Assembly: GCA_026545765.1 (NCBI GenBank) | Contig: CM048840.1 | Span: 19,596,765-19,660,764, forward strand | Length of the DNA stretch: 64,000 bases | Source: Plantago major | Lineage: Eukaryota > Streptophyta > Magnoliopsida > Lamiales > Plantaginaceae | Direction: 5' to 3' | Shown: positions 50,601 through 62,967 of the stretch, in pieces | How the letters are laid out: every line of letters begins with the position of its first letter | Numbering within the stretch: position 1 is the stretch's first letter | Notes under the pieces: model-generated | The model's database searches: none | Seen by the model: only the letters and a program-made list of their open reading frames with translations | What the model was told of the DNA's origin: nothing | Made by a program: the position numbers and the translations under genes

Positions 50601-53213
50601 AGAACTTTCTCCATCACAGAATCATCGAGGAATGCATTTCCATCACTATCTACACTATCAACACCAACACTGGCCTCATTTTCATCTGAAATGCCGCCTA
50701 ATTTTTCAGAGTTCAGCAATGTTCTGTCAAGGTGTTCCTGGAGCAGACCTTCCACCCTCCTTTGCAAGCTCAGTGGGATAAAAACCTGCACAAGAATTTC
50801 AAATTGATAATTTTAGTTAATTTTAATGAACCCTTGCAAGAAACTATGACAATCAGACTTGACTAGGAGTTTCAGGTACTGTTAAAGTGTTCAATCAAAT
50901 GTCATACCTCTAGTAGAATTCTTAATTCACGCATATGTTAATTCGCACAGCACAGAAGACAAAATGTTAACAGTAAACACCCTAAAAAATTATGACATAT
51001 ATGTATGTGTTTTTTCTTTTTTTTTTTTTTTTTGTGTGTGTGTGTGTGTGAAGTATAGACTTTTGGTTTGACTTATAAGTAGGTCTATATTCTTTGCCAC
51101 ATTTTTGCACATGATCTCTATATTTGAATATAAGTATATGCTTAATTTAGTCTGATAAAATATTTGAATATTGTGATTAAAAAGGGTAGAGTTACTCAAC
51201 TAGATAAGTATTTTTAATTCAAATTTTCATTATGTTTATTAGATAAATTACTTACAGTATGAAGGTTCATATTTATTCTAATTTAGGTTTTCTCTAATTG
51301 TACATAAATGTATTATTCTAACTTTCATTATATTAGATAAAATAACTATTGTATGAGTGTGTATATTAACAATATCTTCATTTGTGATTAAATTCTTTAG
51401 ATGAAAACTATTGTTTCGTGAACAGGACAAAAATATTCATGTACTATGGTTATTCAAAATAAATGCTTTAAGATTCTCCCTTTCAAGAAATTTTCATTTA
51501 TACATTCATGCTCACACTTGTGCTTATGTATTTGTAGGATTATACATTTGTAACTCTGTTGTGACAGGAAATCAAGAAATTAGAGTTTTATATCCTGCAA
51601 TTTCATCCCATTAACTGTCAATTGAGATACAGAAATGGTGCCACAAATTCTAGCAAAGAGTTCCATGGTTCATGCAACTCCAAGGCGGTGAAAACAGCTA
51701 CTATGGCGGTTTGACATATTACTTATTGAGGTATAGAAGTGCAGAAATAACATAAAAAATGCAGCTCAATTTTCCCATTAATCAGATAACTCTTACCTCC
51801 CGTTGAGGCCGCTTATCATCCAGGTCAGGCCTGTAGCTGGGAAGGGGCACCTTACTTGCAACGACCACTTTCCCGTATATTTCACTAAACGGTTCAAATT
51901 ATAGTACATCAGATAAATTCCACAACAATAGAAGTAACCTCTGTAAATGTGTCACTTCCTTACCAGTAAAGCCCCATGCGCTTCGCAAGGTTAGATATTT
52001 GCTCAAAGTCTCTCCTGTCTCTCGTATCCTTAGACACAATTTCTCGGTCCTTGTCATTGTGCAAGAGCATGCTAAGTTTCGATTTCCATCCGTCAATATT
52101 GGCCACAGAGGATGATGCCTGCATTAAAAGCATGTCACTATAGGACAATCTCCATAGTTTTGAAACAGCTTAACATAAACATTAATATGTCTAGTACAAA
52201 ACATGACACATGTCAGCAAACAAAATTTACCAAGCATACATCACAACCACGATAAGATGGATTGAGCATAGTATTTTCAGTTCATTAGTGAGCATTTCTA
52301 TAGTAATGTCTTCACAGTAGCAGCTCAGAAAAACCACTAATACCGGATTTATGATAAAGGTACCTAGAGTTGGAGTAAAATTTACACGCAAGCTGATTAT
52401 TTCTCAGAATACACTAACACCTAACTAGCTTCAGCTTTGAAGTATAACCCGACTTTTTTCCATATAAATACACAACAATAAGAAAGTGAAACCCTACCCT
52501 AACCAGGATCAACATATAACTCTCCATTAACACTCATCGAACCTCGGCACGTGTGCCACCTTCTACAGCAACCAAATAAAAATTGAACACTCTAGCCATA
52601 ACTCAAACTAGTCCATTTTGATTATACGACTAAAAACAACACATAAGCAACCTTCCCACCACTGCCCAGACAAGCAGTGTACTTTTTGTCTGCTTTCGGC
52701 CATCCATTATGTAACAATATACATTCATTGGATATCTCCAAACAGCAAAACCAGTCCGGAACATCTCTATAATATTACTTAGATCATTCAATAGTAAAAT
52801 GCTGAAATCTAAAATCACATTATCAACTATCAAGCATGTCATTTTGTCCCAAGATAACTATTTTCTCAGCAATAGCTAAAACAAAAGAAAGCTATTTCAC
52901 TTGGGCATATAACCAAACACTTACAATGCATAAAAAGCTTTCAAAAAGAAAAAAGATATGACGGAATTTATACCAGGCTGTAGTCGCTATCGCACTCGTA
53001 CTCATCGTCAGAGAACTGCTCGACGGTGTAGCCAGAAAAGCCGCGAATCCCGGCAGAATAAAAGCAGCTTAGGTAGTTATGATGCTGAAAACGACGAGAA
53101 TTAACAAGAATGGTATTGTGGGAGGTAAAAGGCAGGATCTTTGAAGGGGAAGGTGAAAGAGAAGGGTAATTTCTAGCGGCGCGTGAAAGGATGTGCCTGA
53201 GCTTGGAATGCAT
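41618..53213 (-). CDS. DExH-box ATP-dependent RNA helicase, DExH3/DExH5 type, organelle-targeted
   Basis: A DEAH/RHA-family RNA helicase, ATP-driven 3'-5' unwinding by family knowledge. Nineteen exons on the minus strand: 53213-52974, 52118-51964, 51884-51797, 50785-50555, 49969-49874, 49488-49300, 49157-48998, 48905-48775, 48397-48227, 48090-47818, 47346-47152, 47002-46799, 45143-45074, 44968-44820, 44194-43886, 43805-43746, 43062-42910, 42819-42709, 42088-41618; 3456 nt, 1151 aa. An Arg/Ser/His-rich presequence of about 60 residues suggests mitochondrion or plastid. Motifs: Walker A GETGCGKT (276-283), DEIH (377-380), SAT (409-411), RRGRAGR (644-650) across an exon junction, then HA2 and OB-fold regions. 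The C-terminus has a double-stranded-RNA-binding-like fold ([20 protein letters not shown], then [13 protein letters not shown]). The frame upstream of 53213 opens only with GTG, and a short upstream ORF lies in the leader. Closest named relatives: Arabidopsis At5g04895/At1g48650 and animal DHX36-like enzymes. Confidence 0.95.
42368..42432. repeat. 23-bp direct repeat in helicase intron 18
   Basis: GGTGAAGACCGAATGAGGAG plus CAA occurs at 42368-42390 and 42410-42432, separated by 19 bp, within the 620-bp intron before the last helicase exon. The sequence is much less AT-rich than neighbouring introns. Confidence 0.7.
44499..44735. mobile_element. Stowaway-like MITE, 237 bp
   Basis: Ends CTTCCTCTGTTTGGTCAAAA and, on the other strand, CTCCCCCTTCCAAGAAAAAG, followed in both arms by GCTTCCCATTTCG. 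TA flanks both sides (44497-44498 and 44736-44737). It is inside intron 14 of the helicase gene. Confidence 0.8.
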
Positions 53214-53692
53214 ACTATTGAGAATCGGATTGGAGCATGGCGCGGATTGGGTGTTCCTCAGGTACAGTTGCCGGAGAAACACGGCGGAGAGTTTGGTTTT
53301 GTAGTGACTGGTTAATTGCAGTCAAGGTAAAAAAGACTTCTCTCTTTACATGATGGAGGGTTCCAATTTTTTTAATTTTGCGGAACTTATGAGCCCATCT
53401 TCGAGTCTGAGAGACGGAGAAAGTACATTATTAAAATAGGGTTGTTATTTGACTTGAGTTAGAGTTGAGTTTAACTTTTCATGTATCACGTTCGATTCTT
53501 GTGACTCGCTAACTACATGCATCGATAATCTATCTCAGAACACCATCAACAAGTTCGAGCTTGACTCGAACGAGCTCGAGTTCGATATACAAAAAGTAAA
53601 AGAATGCATTCCTTTTAACGAAAGCATACCAAGTTTTGATAAGTTTGAACTGCTGACAAGTTCTAACGAATTTTTATTCCAGTCACTTTGTG
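53214..53692. other. upstream flank of the helicase gene and GAGCTCGAG repeat, left part
   Basis: Presumed promoter and leader of the helicase up to about 53440. From about 53455 GAGTTAGAGTTGAG and CTCGAACGAGCTCGAGTTCG belong to the same dispersed repeat as 16530-16880. The repeat is interrupted at 53693 and resumes after 55315. Confidence 0.5.
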
Positions 53693-55306
53693 CCCGTTTG
53701 GTTTGAGGGGTTTTTGGGGGGTTTTTGTCCGAATCGCCAATAATCAGGTTTGTTGCTTTTTGTCGGTAGAAAAATGGATTATTTGGAATAATCCAACTTC
53801 TCCAGCCCACCTCAAGCCCTTAAATTTGTACATGAATAATCCAATTTCAAATACCTTCTATGAGGAGGTATTTACTTTTGGATTATCTTATTTCTCGTGA
53901 AATGTCTAATTTTATACAAACTTCCCATCAATTACTAAATATGTCATCCCAATCCAAGAACACCAATCGATTCACATCAATGCACTTTTTTTTTCCTTCC
54001 TAATTTCCACCTTCCATTTCTTCTTTTATATTTTCCTAGTTTTGCACTCTTTCTTTTTCATTTTTTCCGTTTCCTGATTTCCACCTTCTTTTTTTTCCCC
54101 AATGGTTTTCTAGTTTTGCACCCTTTCTTTTCATTTTGTACCACTGTAATATTAATTTCTCTTTTCTACTCATTTACTCACTAGACCTTTTATACTTTTG
54201 ATTTTTGGCGTATCTTATGTATTTACATCAAAATTAATTTTGTTTGTTTAATAGTATAACCAACTTTTTTATAAGAATGATTAAACAAAACAATACTAAT
54301 AATTAAAAAATTTGGTTAGCGTTGCTTACGAGAATTACGATGATAATTTAGAGTTGTCGGTTCAAGAACGTTTTCTCTTCATCATTTTTTGAAAAAATAT
54401 TCTAGCATATTAAATATGTGCAAATTTTGACAGAATATAGGCGGAGTATATATGTGTTTTGCATACAAAATATGCATCGTTAATTACATATATGTGAATT
54501 TTTTTTTACATTATATATTATAAAAACAACATTTATATAATTAAAAGTTTGAGTTTTTATTTGTGCCATACCTGACCTAAAATTCTGGCTCCGTCACTGA
54601 CTTTGGCGTTTTACATGCTTTACACTTTTTATGTTTAAAATGTAGGAAAATTTATGTTTAGATGGGATGATAAACATATGCGATGTCGATTTCAATCGCC
54701 AAAAATAATTATTCTACGCATGAGATGAAAAATATGGGATTATAAATTTCACTCATATGAAATATCGATCTTATAAGGAAACATGTATTTCGTTAAGATA
54801 ATTATTACACAGATTATAAACAATATCTATAAACTAAATTTTAATGGTCAAGTCATATAAACTCAAAATCGATGCCGAAGTTATCAACAATGGCAATGTA
54901 ACTATGGATGCAATAATTTCAAAGATTTTCAGATAATTTTGCATACGAAATTCATATGATCAAAATCCCAGAATTTCCCGATTAAACAAGAGAAGGTGGT
55001 AAAAATTTGCTCCCCTAAAATTATGTTCACATGTAATTTTCACTAAATCAAATTGAAAATCAAACTCGATTTTATACAATAAGTGGGAAAGCATAGAGGT
55101 ATATCATTAATTCAACTTTGTTTTATCCTACTGAATAATCCAAAATCAATTCAGAACCAAATTGGATTTTATTGAAAATAGTTCAATTCGTAGAGTCCAA
55201 CCAAACAAGATTTTTAGGCGAAAACCCCAAAACATAATCCAATTCCTTAAATGGGCCGAATAATCCAGTTTTGCAAAATGAAATACCCCTTTTCAAACCA
55301 AACGGG
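53693..55306. mobile_element. non-autonomous Mutator-type element, 1614 bp, 9-bp TSD
   Basis: A perfect 9-bp duplication CACTTTGTG flanks it (53684-53692 and 55307-55315). Its ends are inverted: left CCCGTTTGGTTTGAGGGG, right on the other strand CCCGTTTGGTTTGAAAAGGGG, identical for 14 bp, with further palindromic similarity inside (GGATTATTTGGAATAATCC on the left, GGATTATTCGGCCC on the right). A 9-bp duplication is diagnostic of Mutator-like elements. No frame of transposase size is present, so it is non-autonomous. Most of the inside is AT-rich, non-coding DNA. It sits in the middle of an older GAGCTCGAG-type repeat. Confidence 0.85.
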
Positions 55307-55315
55307 CACTTTGTG

Positions 55316-56124
55316 TATATATAGGTATATGCGTTTGTTGTACTATTAACCAAGTTTTAACGAATCTATCAAGTTTAATCGAGACAGGATACTTAGCCCC
55401 GGATAATTTTAAAAATCGAAATAGCTTGAACTCAACTCGGTTCCCTTATCGAGTGAGTCGAGTCAAGTACCCGTCAAAACTCTACTCGCATAATAACATC
55501 TCGTGCAAGCATCTGGACAATGTTCTTGACATAGTATTAATTAGTTATATATCAATTATTGTATGCCAACTACACATGTATAGGTGTGATGTCATTAGAT
55601 TCCATAACATAAAAAAACATTACAGCCAGGTAAACAAATGTAAGACTAGGTTGGAACTATTCCATAACTCATGTCTCATTTAAAATAAAAAAAAAATGAA
55701 ATAACTTTAATCTTTCACCATTTATTCTTTAGCAACGACATTATATGGTAACCTCTAGTTTCTACAATCTACATGAATGCAGTTAATACTGAGTACGAAG
55801 GAAGTCATACACTTAAATATGATATTTTTTCGTCCCATTTATTGTCTGACACGAAGATCAAGAGATACTGTATAAACTGTTGCAAACTTTCACTAAATAT
55901 GGCATTTTGAATCTCGAAATAAGATAGTACAAAGTATGAACAAACATATTCCACTTCCACCTATTTGCAGGGTGTATCTGTAAGTTATGAAACTTATATC
56001 ACCTAAAATGTCAATTCTTAGTTTTATTTATTTATTTACTACTATTTGTTTTGGGTTCAAGGAAAAAAACGCATCTCGTTCTCATCGGAGCAAAAACCCT
56101 AGCTAAACCTCTCATTCCTCTTCC
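55316..56124. other. GAGCTCGAG repeat, right part, and promoter of the mL45-type gene
   Basis: CTTGAACTCAACTCGG and TCGAGTGAGTCGAGTCAAGTAC (about 55424-55470) continue the repeat that was split at 53693. The remainder is AT-rich promoter. GCAAAAACCCTAGCTAAACC just before 56125 is a typical leader motif of housekeeping plant genes. Confidence 0.5.
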
Positions 56125-59100
56125 ATGGCGAAAGCTCTGACAATGGTAATTTTCATCAACCTATTCCACATTTCTTTACTTTTCCTCAAAATCAACTCAT
56201 TCATTGTTCTCTCTGTGTCTCAAGTCGCGGCAGAGGATTCTGCCATTACTTACACCTTCCCGACATCAAATTATGGAGCCATTGTTGAACTTGAACAGTT
56301 ACACCTCGGTAACCTACACATTTTTCTGGCTAGCTGTAATATAATCGACGATCGTCTTGTACAAGTCAATCGAGTACACATGTGGTAATGTTTAGTTCTG
56401 ATTTAGTTGTTGTATGTCTGTAGGAGGCCAAGCTACCGTACATAAGCTTTACGCGGACGATGAGTGTGCAAACCAGTTCGCGAATGGTGTGAATTGATTT
56501 CTCAACTTATTTAGTCTGTCATGCGTTGATTTCCTTCTGAATGTGTACAACTTGGTCCCTCTAACAATGCACTAACTCAGGTTTACGCACACACATAAAA
56601 TCGGTGGAATCGTCTAAGTCGTGTAGGGTGGGGGGTTTATTTCGAAAAAATAAATTGATTCCGAGTTGAGATAAGAATCTCTGAGAACTAGTTTTCCTCA
56701 GGCATGCATCTTTTAGGAATGGACATCAAAGAATTTGCAAGTCGCTTAAAATGTTTGGAAAACCCTGATTGAAGTCACCCTCGTCACTTCCATTTCCAAA
56801 CATTCAGTTTATCAAATATGATATGTATTGATGTATGATATATGCTACATCTCTCTGTAGTTTTATAATCTATCGTACACTGAGAATAGCATTCCAATTT
56901 GTAAAAAGGTGTTCGATAATTAACATTACCTTTTGCAGGCAAGTGTCACCCTCGCGATGACGAGTCCTGGGTTTATATATGAACCATATGCACCCCCTGA
57001 AAAAATTTCATTCTGGAGTAGGTGAGTTTGGTCACTTGCCATCTTTCTTTAGTACCACAACTATATTAAAGGCAAGATTATTGTATGTCAGATTAAACAT
57101 CTAGCAGTAGATCATCTGTGACAAATGGGGATGTAAATGATCTGTCATCTTCACAGAAAATCAATAGAAGTGTAGCAGGTCATTTGAAGTTTGTGGTTTT
57201 GTCCATGTAAAGATGGGGGCTAATGTGACAAATTCAATTAAATTCAAACTCAAATTCAATTATGCTTCTTAACCGGACTACATTTTAACCAATGTTTGTT
57301 GTATACATACTTCAACCTCAAAGTTTTGTTTAAGGGGATTCTGCTGTTTTATGTTTCTTACGGTTGAAGTCTTTTCAACAATATTGATACTCGAAAACTA
57401 TAGAGTCGCATTGCAACGGAATCGAACAACTCCACCACTATGTTATCACTTAATTGCCAGAAGTGTTTTATTTTCCACCAAAGTTCTATAGCTGCTGAAG
57501 AAAACATGAAACAGTTTTCCCGAGATTTAGGGACTGCTTCTCAAATATGGCCTAGCAGTTAATCAATAATCATTGGTGATTAAGAAAATCAACAATAAAT
57601 AAAGCTGTGCACACATAATGATAAAATGAGTATAAGCGGCAATGAGCATAGGAATATATGGATGGATGATGATATCATGCTCATTCAACTATTGTCAAAA
57701 ACTTGATCAATTTCTAGGAACCCGTTTCATGTTGTTTCCATAAGTTTAGACCTCCTTACCTAATAACTCTAGATTTGTAAGCAACTTTAGACTTTAATTT
57801 GTTCTTGAGAAGAGTTCAGGAAATATTTATCCTTGGAATTCAAGCACTTCTATAAATTGCATGGTGAAAAGCTGAACTCTTATAAGACCAACAAGGAGTT
57901 GTTTCTGAAAGTTTATCATCATATGCTTGGTTTTGGTTACATGTAGCATGGCATCTATCAGATAGTTGCTCTTGCAGAAGCTGGTGTTACCTTAGTTAAG
58001 TTTGATGAATTTCAATGGACTAGTTCTGCAGAGGCTTTCATGAACATTGGAACACTAAAAGATACAGAAAAAATATGTTAAAACTTAAATGTTATTGGCC
58101 AGGAGAAACAGGAGCAGTTTGGAAAATATTGTATTTATGCAGTATCAGAGATTAGGTTAGTGCTTGGCATCATTAAGACATTCGGATTTCAATAAAAAAT
58201 GCAAATGCTGCAATCTTTATTAAGTTTCATATGCATGGCGGTTTACACAATGTGATCAGTATGCCTATCTGTGTAATAGATGTATACATTCATTAATGTG
58301 AGTATCACTTGGGTATTTTCTGACTTGTAATTTTTGTTGCTAGATGGTTTACTAGATCTGGATGGAAAAGGACAAAAGAAGATATTATTCTTGAGGTTTA
58401 ACTCAGTTCTTTAATTCAGGAATTTCATTACCTTGCATGATACAAAACCAATCTTTTATCTAGTTCAGCCTTGAGACACTATGATGGCTATTTTATGATC
58501 TAAAATGCATGAGCCCTTTATGGCAATAATTGTTGGATATGTAATGTGAGTGCTTATTATTTTTTTCTTTCTTTTTGTGGAATTCTTTCTTCTAATTGGG
58601 TACGTAATCCCTTTTATTCTATCATTTTGTGTCCACTCCCTGAGTAGTAATAACTGGCAGTGTTTCATTGAGATAAGTTTTCGATTTCCGGGGTTGCTGA
58701 TGCAGTGAAAATACAGTAAAAGGAAATGTTGGTGCCGGTAGTGTCAACACCACTGTGAGTAAGTGTTGGAGAGGCGGGGATGGAGGGGAAGAGTGGGACT
58801 CTTGGCATGTGGAAATGATGGGCGACTCCCTGATTAAAAGTCACAAGTGTAGGCGTATGATAGTTGTATTTCTAATAAATTGTATTCTCTGAACAGTTTC
58901 TAATAAATTGAAAAAAGTTATCAGTACGCTGTACGACGAATGCAAGTATGTCACAAGTGTAGGCATATGATAATTGGATTTTGTGGGTGTTTGCAACAAC
59001 TTTAATAAAGCATTATTACAGAAACCTTAATCGGGTCTGCTTCTTTTTTTCCCTACCTTTTCCTCAAACAGACTAGTGTCCAAAACTGTAAAGGTTAATG

Positions 59101-61504
59101 GATACATACCAATATTTCCGGTTCTATTATTCTTGACAAGTTTATTTGCTGATATAAAGGGGTGATTCATTGACTCTGTGTGGCAGCTAAAAAGTGCTTA
59201 TGCTATACAAAAATTGCGAAAATCTGGGTATTCAAAGAAGAAGTTCTACACAGAAGCTGCTAACTTATACAAAGAGGTTTGGCATCTCTTTGAACTCTAG
59301 GTTCTCAGAATTGCAATCATGATTAATTTCACTCCTTTCTAATTTCGGATTTGTTTTCTCCCTGGATCTTCAGATAAATACGCTAATGGCCAATGGAGAA
59401 AAAAAATCATTGAGGAAATTAGTTACAGAGAACATGTATTCCGTAGGTTGCACCTGCTTTAGTACTTCTTATGATTCCCCATTAATTGCGAAAACATGTT
59501 ATCTTCAGCTTATTGTTTTCATTTAAAGCAAGAGTATCTCACGAATTTCACTCCTCTTATCTACAAAACAGGCCCTCAAGAATGAGATCAAGCAGAGAGA
59601 GAGAATTTGGAGTCATGTTTATTGGGAGCTAATGTTGCCTGTTAACAACATACGAACTTTGCGAGCTCGACTGGCAAGTATCTATTGATGATAACATAGG
59701 ACAAGTTCTTTGTTTCTATAGGTAGCTGGTAGTTTATGATATTTATGAAACTATGTGCAGTTGGAAAAAGAGAGAAGTTTAAATTCTCATTGCCAGTTCA
59801 TGTGGAAACTGGAAATTAAATTGCATGCCATGTTGCCTCTTTATTTAGCAAGTAAAGGTCAACTCTTATTGATAACTGATAAGTGATAACCATTAACCAC
59901 TATATTGTTGGTACATTGTGAACTTTTAACATTAATCTCGAGTCGCAATTGGTGAATACCTATTCTGTTTGCAATACAGGACATATATTACCATGTCAGC
60001 AAATGCCTTTTTTTTTCTTGTGTGAAAGCCTTCTTGTTATTCTTCCAACTCAAACTTATCCCTCATCTTTCCAACCTTCAAGTTTGTGATAAATTGATTC
60101 TCTGAAGGTTGGGTTCTGCAGCTTATAACTTATAGTTAATCCAAAAAGAATTATTGGTGTAGTTGGTCTATCAAGCTGTTTCCTTCTCATTTAGATAGAA
60201 GGCAACAAAATAATTGTTTTATTTGGAAGGATTGAAAAACTCGGTTTCAGCTTCTTTCCAATTCCATCTAGTTTATAGTAGTTTATAGACGTATGACCCC
60301 TACGTTTGTGAGTGCTTTGATCAACAACTTCCTTTCATCTGTTCACACCGTATTTGGAAATCTGTCTCTTGCAGATTGGTGTTGATCGGAATGACCTCAA
60401 TAAAGTGTTCATACAACTCACTCTTGAATTTCTCAGTAAGCAGGTAAATTTGGATATTGTAATTTATGACCTATTTGTTTTTACAACTGTCAGATTTCAG
60501 TCACATGTGTCCTTGTTTTTTCTGCTGAGTGAATACGTTGCCTGACTTATGTGCATATACTCTCAAAACTTTTACTGTCCTGTTTCTAACTCGTTATCAA
60601 ACTAAAAAGTTTTTTTCTAACATGAAATTGATAGAATGTTAGAGCAGAATCTATCTTTACCTTTTAATCTCTCCTGGAGTTCAAATCATCCTTTCTATCC
60701 CATCGTTTGAGGAGACTAATCAGAGAAACATGCCTGTTCATAAAAAGCTCAACCAACCTGGACTGAAAAAGATGTCATAGGTATTCCTTTAGGAAAAAAT
60801 TTATGTTCCTCTTTCTTTGGTCGAATTTGGTGAGGATTTTACTAAGATGCTTTTTAACCGGGCTTTTGAAAGAATGTGCATTTGCACTGTCCTGTTCTTA
60901 AAACTTGATTTATCTTCTCATGCATGTGCAGAAATTTGAGGCTTACGACTTAAGTGGAGCTGTTGCGGTGGGTGATAAAGAAAAGGAGGTATGTCGTAAT
61001 TGTGGATCCCAGTCTTTCCTTTGCTAATTCTCTCATCTTCATGTGATATATTTAATGAAAGGTTTAGTTATTGTATGCGCTTTCATTGTTTCATTTTCCT
61101 TCTCTTTGCTCTTAGTTTGTCTGGAAATTTGCACATGTGCAAAAACATTTTAAAAGAACGAACTACTAGAAGTTGCTATGATGACTCTGTATGCTATTTC
61201 ACTCGAGGTCTGGAGGCTTAAGTCCGACAAGTTGAGCTACATGTGTTCCTTTTCTTGTTTATAGTTGAAGTATCTAGTTCATCCTATCCTAAAGTTACAT
61301 ACTCAACAACTATCTCTGTTATCTTAAAGTCATTGAGACTTCAGTGCAAGTGGTTAGCATCTTATATTCTTCTGTACCTGGGAAACAATTTTTATTTGTT
61401 ATCTGTTGTGTTTGTAGGTCCTTGTGCGCGATATATGGGTGTTTGAGAAATCCCTCTACCACAAAGTTGCATCCTGGCGTCTTTGTGGACGTATCAAACT
61501 TTAA
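56125..61504 (+). CDS. Tim44-like domain protein, mitochondrial ribosomal protein mL45 type
   Basis: A mitochondrial protein with a Tim44/mL45 fold; homologues form part of the large mitoribosomal subunit or are annotated as Tim44-related (Arabidopsis At5g27395, from memory). Exons: 56125-56145, 56225-56308, 56424-56486, 56939-57021, 58344-58395, 59187-59276, 59374-59442, 59572-59673, 60375-60443, 60932-60988, 61418-61504; 777 nt, 258 aa. The first three exons give a cleavable-looking presequence rich in Arg, Ser and Leu with no acidic residue in its first part. The core includes FWSRWFTRSGWKRTKEDIIL, KLRKSGYSKKKFYTEA, ALKNEIKQRERIWSHVYWEL, RTLRARLIGVDRNDLNKVF and the C-terminal LVRDIWVFEKSLYHK and WRLCGRIKL. 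Frame alternatives in exons 2 and 3 are open but the phase-0 reading alone joins exon 4. Intron 8 begins with GC (CTG|gcaagt) rather than GT; the nearest GT would give a stop. Confidence 0.9.
58842..58975. repeat. direct repeat of about 25 bp in mL45-type intron 5
   Basis: GTCACAAGTGTAGGCGTATG at about 58842 recurs as GTCACAAGTGTAGGCATATG at about 58949, each followed by ATARTTG and a T-rich stretch. A shorter direct repeat TTTCTAATAAATTG lies between them. Confidence 0.6.
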
Positions 61505-62858
61505 GTGTTCATTGGTGGAGACAGAAATCTGCTTCTCATTTTAGTCGATTAGGTTCTTTTTCCTGGAGAGTTTTAGCTTCTGCGAAATCTCCCGTCAGTC
61601 CACCACAATTCGGATTATCTTTTACAGAGGTTTAGATGTGCGCTCTCAGTTCAAGGATGTATGCTTGTCCATCAACTGTAGAATAATCAGAATTGTTTCC
61701 TGAGTTTGTACCTATGCGTTTTCTGCAATGCACAAACCCAATGTGATTTGTCGAAAGTTGCAAGTTGCAAATAAAATCTCTACTGAAATATAAATGTAAC
61801 TTGTAAACTATCACTTTGTTTTCTCTAAAAAAAAAAAACACTATCAGTTAGTTTTGTAGTCAAAGTCGAACGACAAAGTATCACTGAAACAGATGAGTTT
61901 GTAGTCAAAGTGAACGTCAAATTTATACTGAAATTTGAAAAGGACAAGAGTGTGTCGAAAGAAACTTTACGACCCGACTTTAATGTTTTGTTTCCCTATT
62001 ACGGTGGTTAGGATCGGGCCATTTTGGTGTGGTTCGTGCAAGGTCAGGCATGGTACAAGACTTGCTTTGGCAGACAACCTGTCATAACCTCAGGATAAAT
62101 TGCAGTTTTGATTTCTTATTTTGCATGGATAGGGGGAAGAATAGTACCGTACAAACCCGTAAAATTTTATTTTTTGTTGGATGCAAATTTGTGTGCTAGT
62201 GTATTCCAATTTTAATACTATTGATACTAATATCGTATACAATGCATGTTTGATATTGATTGAATTGATGTCAAATAATTGTAATATTAATATTAAAAAT
62301 AAAATGGTAGTGGACAGAGTCACATAGCCCGGAGGTATGGATAAGGGTCGAGGACTTGATGTTGAAGAAGACAATCCGATATTTATTTTATTTTAAAAAA
62401 CTAATTAAATAACGTTCAAAATAATTAATTTCATCACTTGTTTATCAACTTAACTAGTCTACAAGTATCTTGAGCTACGTATCTAATAATTTAAGCCTAT
62501 ATTATCAGTAAAATCATGATCGATTATCATAATCAAAAGTTGATTGGTGTTAAAGATTGATAATAAAGGCGTAAGCATAAGAAAGGTCTGAAATTTGGAC
62601 AACATAGTATATAGTGAGTTGAGTTAAGCTTAATAGTAGCTAAGCTGAATATAATGAATCCTTAAACCCCACGAGTAGTAAAGTATGTTACGGTTTCCAA
62701 ATTCCAACCTACCTTTCTTTCTCCCGCTTCGGAAATTCCCTTTTCTTCCAAACAAATCTCCATCTTCTTCCTAAACCTATACATACACAATCCATACACA
62801 CATCAGAGCAGAGTGTCTGATTTATTTTCCTCACAAATTTCTCAAAAGAAACCAAAAC

Positions 62859-62860
<2 letters not shown>
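61505..62860. other. spacer and promoter region of RBL
   Basis: The 3' UTR of the mL45-type gene lies at the start. An imperfect repeat of TTTGTAGTCAAAGT occurs twice near 61853 and 61900. The remainder is AT-rich without a gene; promoter elements of the next gene must lie before about 62800. Confidence 0.4.

Positions 62861-62892
<32 letters not shown>
62861..62892. repeat. (GA)16 microsatellite in the RBL leader
   Basis: 32 bp of uninterrupted AG/GA dinucleotides 75 bp before the start codon. GA tracts in leaders are common in plant genes and can bind BPC/GAGA-binding factors; regulation here is inference. Confidence 0.9.
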
Positions 62893-62897
<5 letters not shown>

Positions 62898-62967
62898 CGT
62901 CACTCTTTCTTTACTTTAATCCGATTTTTTTTTCTGGGTTTGGGAATTCAGCCAGTTTCGAGGCCCA

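Noticed and set aside
53214..53282. longer N-terminus of the helicase
   Set aside because: The upstream frame opens with GTG, and the in-between ATG is in another frame and stops after eight codons.
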